Assembly (NCBI GenBank): GCA_965371245.1
Contig: CBDUXT010000167.1
Coordinates: 1-6,282, forward strand
Length of the DNA: 6,282 bases
From: CBDUXT01 sp965371245
GTDB lineage: Bacteria; Planctomycetota; Phycisphaerae; UBA1845
Direction: 5' to 3'
Shown: piece after piece, positions 1 to 5,820 of the stretch
How positions within the stretch are numbered: position 1 is the first letter of the stretch
Layout: every line of letters starts with the position of its first letter
The notes under the pieces: generated by a model
The model's database searches: none
What the model was told of the DNA's origin: nothing
What the model saw: the letters and a program-made list of their open reading frames with translations, nothing else
Translations under genes and position numbers: made by a program

Positions 1-256
1 ATGCGAACAAGCATGGGGCTTCTACGATACCAGACCGGTCACAGGGCTCGCGCCCCGTGCTCTGAAGACTGCCTGCCGATTCGGTCATGCACCCCTGCGT
101 GCAGGGCAGCACCTGCGATACACTGACGCCAGAGTCCGCGGGGTGGCGCTCACGGCTCCGTCTCGTTGTGACGATCTCGCGGGAAGTGTCGCGGACCCAC
201 CCGAACGGGGACGGTTCGCGCCTTAGGGATACCCCCGACGGGTGAACAGTCACCGT
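1..256. other. Region without a supported gene
   Basis: No reading frame here has a convincing start, ribosome binding site or recognisable protein. Two short hairpins are visible. One at 40-59 has arms CAC-A-GGGC and GCCC-C-GTG with one internal A/C mismatch and a 4-base loop. The other at 93-106 has arms CCCTG and CAGGG with a 4-base loop. Neither is followed by a T-run on either strand. No tRNA arms or rRNA-like stretches are evident. The region may be the 3' flank of the leftward genes plus the flank of a gene outside the window. Confidence 0.5.
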
Positions 257-257
257 C
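237..257 (-). terminator. Hairpin at the 3' end of the leftward gene group (possible terminator)
   Basis: On the plus strand, GAC (237-239) pairs with GTC (255-257) and GGTGA (241-245) pairs with TCACC (250-254), leaving G240 bulged and ACAG as a 4-base loop. This gives an 8-bp stem touching the TAG stop codon of the small ORF at 257-496. No T-run follows on the minus strand, so it is not a classical intrinsic terminator. It could be a 3'-end stabilising stem, or chance. Confidence 0.33.
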
Positions 258-496
258 TACAGGCAGTGCGGTCCGTCCTGTTTGCGCTCGCGAAGCAGTG
301 TGTCGGTGCGTCGAGCGATCTCAGCGTTGCATTCGGCCTTCAGGGCACGCTGCTCGTCTCTCTTGGCGGCGGCGCGGATGCGAGGGGCGTACGCCCGGCG
401 AACGGCCGCACGGATGGCCTCGATCTGCTCGTCTCGAAACGCGTCGCGCATACCACCTGGAACGATGTTCAACTTCGCGTTGTCGCGTTCGGTCAT
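257..496 (-). CDS. Small charged helical protein, function unknown (79 aa)
   Basis: I do not recognise the family. Three things support a real gene. A GGGAG ribosome binding site (plus-strand bases 505-509) sits 8 bases before the ATG. About three quarters of codons end in G or C, as expected for a GC-rich coding frame. The gene lies 59 bases downstream of the propeller gene on the same strand and ends at a hairpin. Residues 17-72 are rich in Arg, Ala, Glu and Lys with few helix breakers, so one long amphipathic helix or a coiled coil is likely. There is no signal peptide or membrane segment. Two cysteines (C56 and C78) do not form a metal site by themselves. Met16 is an alternative start but lacks the good ribosome binding site. 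It could be a small nucleic-acid or protein-binding adaptor, but nothing in the sequence decides this. A fortuitous ORF is not excluded. Confidence 0.6.
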   Translation of the reverse strand: MTERDNAKLNIVPGGMRDAFRDEQIEAIRAAVRRAYAPRIRAAAKRDEQRALKAECNAEIARRTDTLLRERKQDGPHCL

Positions 497-555
497 GGCT
501 GTCTCTCCCGAAGACCAAGACGGAAGGCGCGTCCGGGACGTACCCTACGCGGGTG

Positions 556-1536
556 TTACCGATGCCGATAGAGCAACCCGCCCGGGCAGGGTTGGTGATT
601 GAACCGATGCGATCCCACATCGCAACGGCGCAGCACCACTGTTCCGGCTACTAGCAGCATGCACGCCATCATGGCGAGCCCCCACTGCGAAACCGTTGGA
701 ACCGCGACCGAAGTATCCGGCGACGGACCGATCGCGATGCCCAGGGGCTCGGTGATCCCCTCGGAGATAATGGCCACCATGTTGTCGCCACCGATGTCCG
801 AACGCATGATGGTGCCGAAGGTCCAGTCGGTCCAAAACATCTGCCCGCCGGTTGGATCAATGGCCACATCGCCCGGCACGCCGGGAACGACCGTGACGAG
901 ATTCTCGGCCACGCCGCCGGGCAAAGTTGCCCGGCCGATGAATTGAAACTGGCTGTTCACCCAGTAAAGCCACCCGTTTTCCGGATCAAGGTCGATCTCG
1001 CGAGGGAACCCATTGTCCGGGAGGAACAGCTCGGGGGACGAGCCGTCGAGGTTCATGCGCGAGACCGAAGCCCTGACCCAGTAAACCTTCCCGCCGGCCG
1101 AGTCGATCGCAACGGCCGTTCCCCCCGCCTGGTCGGAAACTGTTTCCACGTTTGCTCCGTCCAGGTCGGCCCGCCTGATCCGCTGGCCTGCCAGCTCAAT
1201 CCAATAGAGCTTTTGCCTGGGAAGGTCCAAGGCGACGTCGCGTGGCGTGCCTCCGGCGTTGACAAGTAGCTCGATGTTCGACCCGTCGAGATCGGCGCGT
1301 TGGATGCGGCCGCCTTTTTCGGCCCAATACATCTTCCGGGCGACAGGGTCGATCGCAATGCCGTCCGGGCGATCGAGACCGGTGGAGATCAATGTCTCTA
1401 CGTTGTCGCCGTTAAACGTTGCGCGACGTATGGCGTTGTCCGTTCCGTCCGCCCAGTAAACCATCTGCGCTGCGGTCGGCGGTCCCCAGGCGAGGCATGC
1501 GGCGAACACAAGCATTGCGTGTATGGCGTTTCTCAT
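556..1536 (-). CDS. Secreted six-bladed YWTD beta-propeller with IPTL-CTERM-like sorting tail (326 aa)
   Basis: The protein is exported and probably held at the cell surface. A signal peptide covers residues 1-23 (MRN, then a hydrophobic stretch, then PTAA before Q24). Six repeats of the LDL-receptor YWTD type follow: YWAD 27-30, YWAE 70-73, YWIE 111-114, YWVR 152-155, YWVN 191-194 and FWTD 234-237. They are spaced 39-43 residues apart and most carry a following RADLDGSN-like strand and a preceding AIDP-like strand. Six units make one complete propeller, and the final GIAIGPS strand can close the ring. Residues 279-286 read VPTVSQWG, then comes a hydrophobic segment to about 302 and then RR. 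This is the layout of IPTL-CTERM sorting signals. A further 22 residues follow the RR, which is unusual. I chose the ATG at 1536 because the signal peptide begins there and GAGAGG lies 10 bases upstream; the longer frame from 1671 reads through hairpins. Such propellers generally bind protein or glycan ligands. No catalytic site is visible and the ligand is unknown. Confidence 0.88.
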   Translation of the reverse strand: MRNAIHAMLVFAACLAWGPPTAAQMVYWADGTDNAIRRATFNGDNVETLISTGLDRPDGIAIDPVARKMYWAEKGGRIQRADLDGSNIELLVNAGGTPRDVALDLPRQKLYWIELAGQRIRRADLDGANVETVSDQAGGTAVAIDSAGGKVYWVRASVSRMNLDGSSPELFLPDNGFPREIDLDPENGWLYWVNSQFQFIGRATLPGGVAENLVTVVPGVPGDVAIDPTGGQMFWTDWTFGTIMRSDIGGDNMVAIISEGITEPLGIAIGPSPDTSVAVPTVSQWGLAMMACMLLVAGTVVLRRCDVGSHRFNHQPCPGGLLYRHR

Positions 1537-1570
1537 GTCCGTATTGCCTCTCTTTCTCTCAAGCCGGACC

Positions 1571-1620
1571 GATGGGCGCACCCATCGCGCGTCTCGACGC
1601 GCGTTGGTAAGGATCGATCC
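1571..1620 (-). promoter_or_regulatory. Tandem hairpins and palindrome in the propeller gene leader
   Basis: Two perfect stem-loops stand back to back just upstream of the propeller gene's ribosome binding site. At 1571-1586, arms GATGGG and CCCATC enclose a 4-base loop. At 1586-1603, arms CGCGCGT and ACGCGCG enclose a 4-base loop. Seven bases further lies the perfect 10-bp palindrome GGATCGATCC (1611-1620). In the leftward transcript the order is palindrome, 7-bp stem, 6-bp stem, a purine-rich stretch with the ribosome binding site, then the ATG at 1536. They could control translation or mRNA stability, or act in the DNA as protein-binding palindromes. Function is inference. Confidence 0.4.
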
Positions 1621-1739
1621 ATGGTGTCGAGATTGACGGCCCGCGATTGTTGTCCAATCGTGTCGGACCACCCCACCAAAGATGGGGCGATCACCACCAA
1701 CTCACGCTGGGCGATTGGCGTGCTCCCCCCACCGATGGT

Positions 1740-1783
1740 GCCACTTACCATGGTAGCCCCAGAGCCTGGGATCCGCAAGTGGC
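1740..1783. repeat. Nested inverted repeat
   Basis: GCCACTT (1740-1746) is perfectly complementary to AAGTGGC (1777-1783). Inside it lie the 8-base palindrome ACCATGGT (1747-1754) and a hairpin with arms CCCAG (1758-1762) and CTGGG (1766-1770) around a 3-base loop. A small hairpin with arms CACC and GGTG (1730-1740) abuts the outer arm. This makes a branched fold possible on either strand. It resembles no riboswitch or RNA family that I recognise. Confidence 0.35.
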
Positions 1784-1822
1784 GAATGGAGCGAAGCCCG
1801 GCGCGATAGGAAACGCCCTGAC

Positions 1823-1839
1823 GCCCGCCTTCGCCGGGC
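1823..1839 (-). terminator. Weak hairpin downstream of acpS
   Basis: Arms GCCCG (1823-1827) and CGGGC (1835-1839) enclose a 7-base loop about 78 bases past the acpS stop. No clear T-run follows on the minus strand. It could end or stabilise the acpS transcript, but the evidence is weak. Confidence 0.2.
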
Positions 1840-1916
1840 ATACGCCGGCAGCCGCACAGCTGGACGCCGGGCCTTGGTCCGACCGGAGGTATTCCGAAAC
1901 ACCGGCAGACGATGGA

Positions 1917-2297
1917 TCATGCAACGCCGATCGCCGACGCGACCGCCTGTTGCGTGGTGTGCGTGATCGAGAGCAGCACCTCGTTGATGCCGCGCTCACG
2001 GGCAATCCGCAGGGTCTCATCGGCCAGCGTGACCACGGGTCGCCCGAGCCGATCCGGCAGGATCTCGATGTCGGTCCAGGCGATCCGGCCGCGCCAGCCC
2101 GTGCCGATCATCTTGAGGATCGCCTCTTTCGCCGCCCAGCGACCGGCTATGAACGGGACGGGGTCACGAAACTGTTCCGCCCGTTCGCGCTCCGCCGGCG
2201 TAAGAACGCGCGCGAGAAATCGTTCACCGTGGTTTTCGAGGATCTTGGCGATGCGGTCGCACTCGACCAGATCGATCCCGTGACCTTGAATGGACAT
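1917..2297 (-). CDS. acpS: Holo-[acyl-carrier-protein] synthase (126 aa)
   Basis: The enzyme moves the 4'-phosphopantetheine group from coenzyme A onto the conserved serine of acyl carrier protein, turning apo-ACP into the active form for fatty acid and lipid synthesis in the cytoplasm. The N-terminal GHGIDLVE (residues 5-12) carries the Mg-binding aspartate D9. RWAAKEAILK (53-62) carries the second metal ligand E58 and the CoA-binding lysines. The C-terminal strand SITHT (110-114) is typical. The length fits the usual 120-130 residues. The ATG at 2297 places the GIDLVE strand right at the N-terminus, as in the family, whereas an in-frame ATG at 2351 would add 18 residues that family members lack. 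An AGGAG lies 15 bases upstream, rather far for a ribosome binding site. The gene is divergent from the helicase gene across about 150 bases. All key residues are present. Confidence 0.94.
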   Translation of the reverse strand: MSIQGHGIDLVECDRIAKILENHGERFLARVLTPAERERAEQFRDPVPFIAGRWAAKEAILKMIGTGWRGRIAWTDIEILPDRLGRPVVTLADETLRIARERGINEVLLSITHTTQQAVASAIGVA

Positions 2298-2449
2298 CCG
2301 CGCAGCGTATCGCTCCTGGTCGACGCACGCAAAGCGGGCCTCCCGATCCATCGCCGCGTGCGCTTTCCCAGCCCACCGGGCTCGACGTCGCTCCTTGCGG
2401 GCGCCGACGCCCGGTAGACGCCGCGCACATCGGGCTATACAAAGGGCGC
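2298..2449. promoter_or_regulatory. Divergent promoter region between acpS and the helicase gene
   Basis: This 152-base gap must hold promoters for both directions. Rightward, TATACA (2436-2441) resembles a -10 box with a poor GTAGAC (2414-2419) 16 bases before it, and AAAGGG (2441-2446) can serve as the ribosome binding site. Leftward, TTGCGT (complement of 2327-2332) and TACGCT (complement of 2304-2309) are 17 bases apart, but both match the consensus weakly. A perfect 6-bp hairpin with arms CGGGCG and CGCCCG lies at 2398-2413. The individual boxes are tentative. The divergent arrangement itself is clear. Confidence 0.4.
2398..2413. repeat. Perfect 6-bp inverted repeat in the divergent region
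   Basis: CGGGCG (2398-2403) and CGCCCG (2408-2413) flank a 4-base loop. It could be an operator or a leader hairpin for the helicase transcript. In GC-rich DNA one such hairpin can also arise by chance. Confidence 0.35.
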
Positions 2450-4645
2450 ATGCACCGTGGAACCTCAGTGATCGTTGATGAACTGCTTTCCGGGCTGAAC
2501 GACCCTCAGCGGGAGGCCGTCGCCCATACGGATGGACCGCTGCTCATCCTCGCGGGGCCTGGTAGTGGGAAGACGCGGGTCGTGACGCGGCGGGCCACCT
2601 ATCTGGCGGCCACCGTCACTAGACCATCGCATATCCTGGCCCTGACATTCACCAACAAGGCCGCCAGCGAGATGCGCGAGCGAATCGCCTCCTTGGGCTT
2701 CGCGGATGGCATGACCGTTTGTACCTTCCACGCCCTGTGCGCCAAGCTGCTGCGGTGGCATCACGACCGGGCAGGCGTCCCGCCGAACTTCACCATCTTC
2801 GATCGCGATGACCGGCGGAAGCTCATCAAAAAAGCGATCGAGCGGTGCGATCTATCGACGACCAACTGGACCCCGGCAGGTATCGAGCAGGACATCAGCC
2901 GGGCGAAAAACGCTCTGCGGTCACCGGCCGCCTTCGCCGATGCGGCCTTCGACTTCCGCGGCAAGACCGTCGCGCGGGTCTACGAAGCCTATGAGACACT
3001 GCTAGCAGGAATGGGCGGGCTCGATTTCGATGACCTGCTGATGCGCGTAGCCATTCTGGTCGAGACCGACACCGCGCTGCGCGACGAACTCGAGGACCGG
3101 TTCCGGTACGTCCTGATCGACGAGTACCAGGACACCAACGCGGCTCAGTACCAGATCGTCCGGCGGCTGACCGTCAAGCGGACCAACCTCTGTGCGACCG
3201 GTGATCCCGACCAATCCATCTATGGCTGGCGCGGCGCCGACATCGAGAACATCCTTCGCTTCGAGCGCGATTACCCCGGGGCCAAGGTCGTCCGCCTGGA
3301 GCAGAACTACCGATCCACCAAGTGCATTCTCGCCGTGGCCGACACGCTGATCGCCGGCAACGTGACTCGCAAGATCAAGGCGCTGTGGACCGACAACGCC
3401 GAGGGCGTCAAGGTGCGCGTGCAGGAATGCGAGACCGGCGACGAAGAGGCCGCCTGGATCGCGCGGGACATCACCCGGAGACTCCAGAGCGGCGCTGACT
3501 CGGGCGATGTGGCCATCTTCTATCGAATCAACTCACTGAGCCGAGTCATGGAGGAAGCGCTCATCCGTGAGGGGATTCGGTATCAGATCGCCCGCGGGTT
3601 GGAGTTCTACGGTCGGAAGGAAATCAAGGACGTGCTGGCGTACCTGCGCGTGTTGCTCAACCCGGCCGACGACATCGCCCTCTTGCGGATCATCAACACG
3701 CCGCCGAGGGGCATCGGTGCGACGACGATCCAGCGGCTGGTGGAGCTGGCGACGGCGGCGGCGTGCCCCATCCACGGTGTGATTACGGGCGGCGGCGATC
3801 TCTCCGGGCTCGGTCGATCGACCACAAAGGTGGCTCGGTTCGGCGAGCTGCTCGCCTCACTTGCCCCGGCGATGGAACTGCCCGCGCCGGAAGCGCTGGA
3901 GACCGTGGTCAGCCGGTCCGGTCTCCGGGCTCACTATGCGGGTGAGGACGATCGCGAGGACGCCCCCATCAACAATATCAATGAGCTGGCCAGCGCCGCG
4001 TCGGCCTATCATAAAGACTTCCCCGAGGCGACCGTGCTGGAATGGCTGGAGCACACGGCCCTTTTGGGCGACGTGGACGCCGTCGATAGTGAGGCGGGCT
4101 CGGTGACGTTGATGACGCTTCACGCGGCCAAGGGGCTCGAGTATCCGATCGTGTACGTGATTGGATTGGAGGAGGGGCTGTTGCCGTTCCGCCGAGGGGG
4201 CGAGGGGGATTGTGATGACGAGGAGGAGCGCCGGCTGCTGTTTGTGGGCATCACACGGGCTCGGGAGCACCTCACGCTGTGCCGGGCCCGATACCGGATG
4301 CTGCGAGGTATGACGCAACGGACGGTTTTGAGCCCGTTTCTCGACGAACTGCCCCGAGATCAACTAGAATGGCTGGACGACGACCCGCGGCCCACAAGAC
4401 GTCGAACGGAGGCCTTGTCCGCGAGCCTGCCCGATGATATCGAAGAGTGGGGCGCCGGAACGCTGGTGCGGCACCCGGCGCACGGACTGGGGCAGATCAT
4501 GTCGATGCACCGCGGAGCGCGGCGTACGCACGTGGACGTTCAGTTTCGCGGTGGGTTGCGGCGGTCATGGGTGCTCGAGTTCGCCGAGCTCCAACGAGTC
4601 GATTTCGATGAGGTGGGCGACCCGGGCGAAGCAGTAGGAGCCTGA
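2450..4645 (+). CDS. uvrD: UvrD/PcrA-type superfamily 1A DNA helicase (731 aa)
   Basis: This ATP-driven 3'-to-5' DNA helicase acts in nucleotide excision and mismatch repair and in clearing stalled replication or transcription complexes. All family motifs are present in order: Q motif LNDPQREAV (16-24), Walker A GPGSGKT (36-42), Ia LTFTNKAASEM (65-75), Ib TFHAL (92-96), II LIDEYQDTN (222-230), III GDPDQSIYGWRGAD (251-264), IV LEQNYRST (283-290), FYGRKEIKDVLAYLR (387-401), V TLHAAKGLEYPIVYV (556-570) and VI LLFVGITRARE (596-606). The last ~65 residues contain WGAGTLVRHPAHGLGQI and following strands (667-717), matching the Tudor-like tail that contacts RNA polymerase in PcrA/UvrD. The length is normal for the family. 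The ATG at 2450 has AAAGGG three bases upstream, which is close; a GTG at 2468 is possible, but the family motifs do not decide between them. The stop lies 2 bases before manC, so the two are probably co-transcribed. It could equally be called pcrA. Confidence 0.97.
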   Translation: MHRGTSVIVDELLSGLNDPQREAVAHTDGPLLILAGPGSGKTRVVTRRATYLAATVTRPSHILALTFTNKAASEMRERIASLGFADGMTVCTFHALCAKLLRWHHDRAGVPPNFTIFDRDDRRKLIKKAIERCDLSTTNWTPAGIEQDISRAKNALRSPAAFADAAFDFRGKTVARVYEAYETLLAGMGGLDFDDLLMRVAILVETDTALRDELEDRFRYVLIDEYQDTNAAQYQIVRRLTVKRTNLCATGDPDQSIYGWRGADIENILRFERDYPGAKVVRLEQNYRSTKCILAVADTLIAGNVTRKIKALWTDNAEGVKVRVQECETGDEEAAWIARDITRRLQSGADSGDVAIFYRINSLSRVMEEALIREGIRYQIARGLEFYGRKEIKDVLAYLRVLLNPADDIALLRIINTPPRGIGATTIQRLVELATAAACPIHGVITGGGDLSGLGRSTTKVARFGELLASLAPAMELPAPEALETVVSRSGLRAHYAGEDDREDAPINNINELASAASAYHKDFPEATVLEWLEHTALLGDVDAVDSEAGSVTLMTLHAAKGLEYPIVYVIGLEEGLLPFRRGGEGDCDDEEERRLLFVGITRAREHLTLCRARYRMLRGMTQRTVLSPFLDELPRDQLEWLDDDPRPTRRRTEALSASLPDDIEEWGAGTLVRHPAHGLGQIMSMHRGARRTHVDVQFRGGLRRSWVLEFAELQRVDFDEVGDPGEAVGA
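4636..4640 (+). promoter_or_regulatory. manC ribosome binding site inside the end of uvrD
   Basis: AGGAG lies 7 bases before the manC ATG and within the last codons of the helicase gene. This supports the chosen manC start and suggests that ribosomes finishing uvrD help start manC. Confidence 0.75.
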
Positions 4646-4647
4646 TC

Positions 4648-5718
4648 ATGCGACATGCGGTCATCATGGCCGGCGGCGCGGGTGTTCGACTGTGGCCGCT
4701 CAGCCGCAAGAGCCGACCGAAGCAACTCTTGAAACTCTTCAGTGGCACGAGCCTCCTGCGCCAGTCCTATGAGCGGGTGGCGGCCATGTTCAAGCCGGAG
4801 CAGATCCACGTCATCACGGGTCGTTCGCATCTTCCGATTGTGGCCGAGGAGATCCCCGAGTTGCCCGCGGCGAACCTGATCGGCGAGCCGACGGGGCGGG
4901 ACACCGCCAACGCCGTCGGGCTGGCGTCCGCGATCCTCGCGCGCAAGGATCCCGACGCCGTCATCGGCATCTTCACCGCGGACCATCTCATCACACCGAC
5001 GGATTGCTTTTGCCAAGCGGTGGAGAAGGCTTTTGGGGCGGCGGAGGAGCATCCCGACGCGTTGGTGACGATGGGGATCCGCCCGACTCGCCCGGACACG
5101 AACTACGGGTATGTGTGTCGGGGCGAACGACTTGGCGAGGGTGTTTTCGAGGTGAAGAACTTCACCGAAAAGCCCAACGTCGCCAAGGCGATGAAGTACC
5201 TCGCCAGCGGCGAATACTATTGGAACAGCGGCATGTTCACCTGGCGGGCCTCCACGATTCTTGAGCAGCTCGAGAAGCAACTTCCGCCGTCCCACGAGGC
5301 GATCAGCAAGATCGCCGACGCCTGGCAGACGGATGAGCAACAGGCCGTCCTGGAAAAACTCTATCCCGATCTGCTGAAGATCAGCATCGATTTCGCCGTG
5401 ATGGAGCGGGCCGATCGCGTGCTCATCGTGGAAATGGGATGCCATTGGGTTGACATTGGCTCCTGGCCCGCCGTCGAAGCGGTCATCCACGCCGACGATG
5501 CGGGGAACGTGTCCGTTTGCGAAGAGGCGATCCATCTCGGCTCGCGCGGCAACATCGTGGTCTCCGAGGAAAAACACCTGATCGCCACGATCGGCGTCAA
5601 CGACCTCGTGATTATCCATGCACCCGACGCCACGTTTATCTGCAAAAAGCGCGACGCCAACGGCATCAAGGAGCTGGTCGATAACATCAAGGCCAAGTTC
5701 GGCGACCGGTACCTGTAA
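4648..5718 (+). CDS. manC: Mannose-1-phosphate guanylyltransferase (GDP-mannose pyrophosphorylase, 356 aa)
   Basis: The enzyme joins mannose-1-phosphate and GTP to make GDP-mannose and pyrophosphate in the cytoplasm. GDP-mannose feeds the synthesis of surface polysaccharides, glycoproteins and GDP-fucose. The nucleotidyltransferase signature GGAGVRLWPLSRKSRPKQL (9-27) holds the nucleotide loop, the catalytic arginine and the PKQ lysine. Further family motifs are GRDTANAVGLA (83-93), FTADHLI with metal-binding D112 (109-115), NYGYV (152-156), FTEKP (172-176), YWNSGMF (191-197), SIDFAVMERA (246-255) and WVDIGSW with D269 (267-273). At 356 residues it is the short single-function form, without the fused cupin phosphomannose isomerase domain of ~470-residue ManC/AlgA proteins. 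A separate isomerase is therefore expected elsewhere in the genome. The start has a well-placed AGGAG. The gene follows uvrD by 2 bases and precedes a hairpin at 5746-5763. No key residue is missing. Confidence 0.96.
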   Translation: MRHAVIMAGGAGVRLWPLSRKSRPKQLLKLFSGTSLLRQSYERVAAMFKPEQIHVITGRSHLPIVAEEIPELPAANLIGEPTGRDTANAVGLASAILARKDPDAVIGIFTADHLITPTDCFCQAVEKAFGAAEEHPDALVTMGIRPTRPDTNYGYVCRGERLGEGVFEVKNFTEKPNVAKAMKYLASGEYYWNSGMFTWRASTILEQLEKQLPPSHEAISKIADAWQTDEQQAVLEKLYPDLLKISIDFAVMERADRVLIVEMGCHWVDIGSWPAVEAVIHADDAGNVSVCEEAIHLGSRGNIVVSEEKHLIATIGVNDLVIIHAPDATFICKKRDANGIKELVDNIKAKFGDRYL

Positions 5719-5745
5719 GTCGAACGGCGCTTTCCCGAATCGAAC

Positions 5746-5763
5746 GGCGGGCCATAGCCCGCC
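5746..5763 (+). terminator. Strong hairpin after manC (possible terminator)
   Basis: GGCGGGC (5746-5752) and GCCCGCC (5757-5763) pair perfectly around the 4-base loop CATA, 27 bases past the manC stop. No T-run follows, so termination would have to be atypical or Rho-assisted. It may instead stabilise the uvrD-manC mRNA end. The 10-base direct repeat TCGAACGGCG at 5720-5729 and 5740-5749 partly overlaps the left arm. Confidence 0.45.
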
Positions 5764-5778
5764 CGACTTGCCGGACTA

Positions 5779-5820
5779 CTGATAACTGATAACTCACCAC
5801 TGACAGCTTCTCACTCATGA
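5779..5820 (+). repeat. Degenerate 7-base-period repeat running into the ruvX start
   Basis: CTGATAA occurs twice in tandem (5779-5792). Four more 7-base units then begin with CT in exact phase at 5793, 5800, 5807 and 5814. The unit at 5800 reads CTGACAG, close to the first two, and the last contains the ruvX ATG. It is an AT-richer island between GC-rich genes and takes the place where a ribosome binding site would normally be. Only the first two units and the 5800 unit are clearly alike, so the rest could be coincidence. Confidence 0.45.

Larger units (their letters stand above)
1537..1916 (-). other. 380-base intergenic region rich in inverted repeats
   Basis: This gap between acpS and the propeller gene has no convincing gene. 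The frames that stay open are Arg-rich with no recognisable fold. It contains an unusual number of short perfect inverted repeats: 1571-1586, 1586-1603, the palindrome 1611-1620, 1644-1660, 1671-1687, 1730-1740, 1740-1783 with an inner hairpin at 1758-1770, and 1823-1839. It probably holds the propeller gene's promoter and leader. Whether it encodes a structured RNA cannot be settled from one sequence. Confidence 0.5.

Noticed and set aside
575..593. Near-palindrome with GCCCGGGC core and AACCC/GGGTT flanks at the end of the propeller gene
   Set aside because: It has no loop and lies inside the coding sequence, with no T-run. It is unlikely to be a terminator, and GC-rich coding palindromes are common.
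1537..1671. N-terminal extension of the propeller protein to an ATG at 1671
   Set aside because: The added 45 residues would bury the signal peptide, and the added DNA consists largely of the hairpins. The ATG at 1536 has a ribosome binding site and starts directly at the signal peptide.
1533..1841. Minus-strand 102-codon frame overlapping the propeller start by ATGA
   Set aside because: The ATGA overlap would suggest translational coupling, but the frame runs through most of the hairpins, shows no recognisable domain and has no clear ribosome binding site. It is kept only as a remote possibility.
1702..1920. Minus-strand 72-codon frame overlapping the acpS stop by ATGA
   Set aside because: It is very Arg/His-rich, has no domain, and crosses the inverted repeats at 1740-1783 and 1823-1839, so it is probably not coding.
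1647..2417. Plus-strand open frame of 256 codons opposite acpS and the intergenic gap
   Set aside because: It is antisense to the clear acpS gene, its composition is Arg/Pro/Gly-rich with no recognisable fold, and it crosses the inverted-repeat region. It is an open shadow frame of GC-rich DNA.
4540..5619. Minus-strand open frame of 359 codons opposite manC
   Set aside because: manC on the other strand has every family motif and a good ribosome binding site. The antisense frame is His/Arg/Asp-rich and shadow-like.
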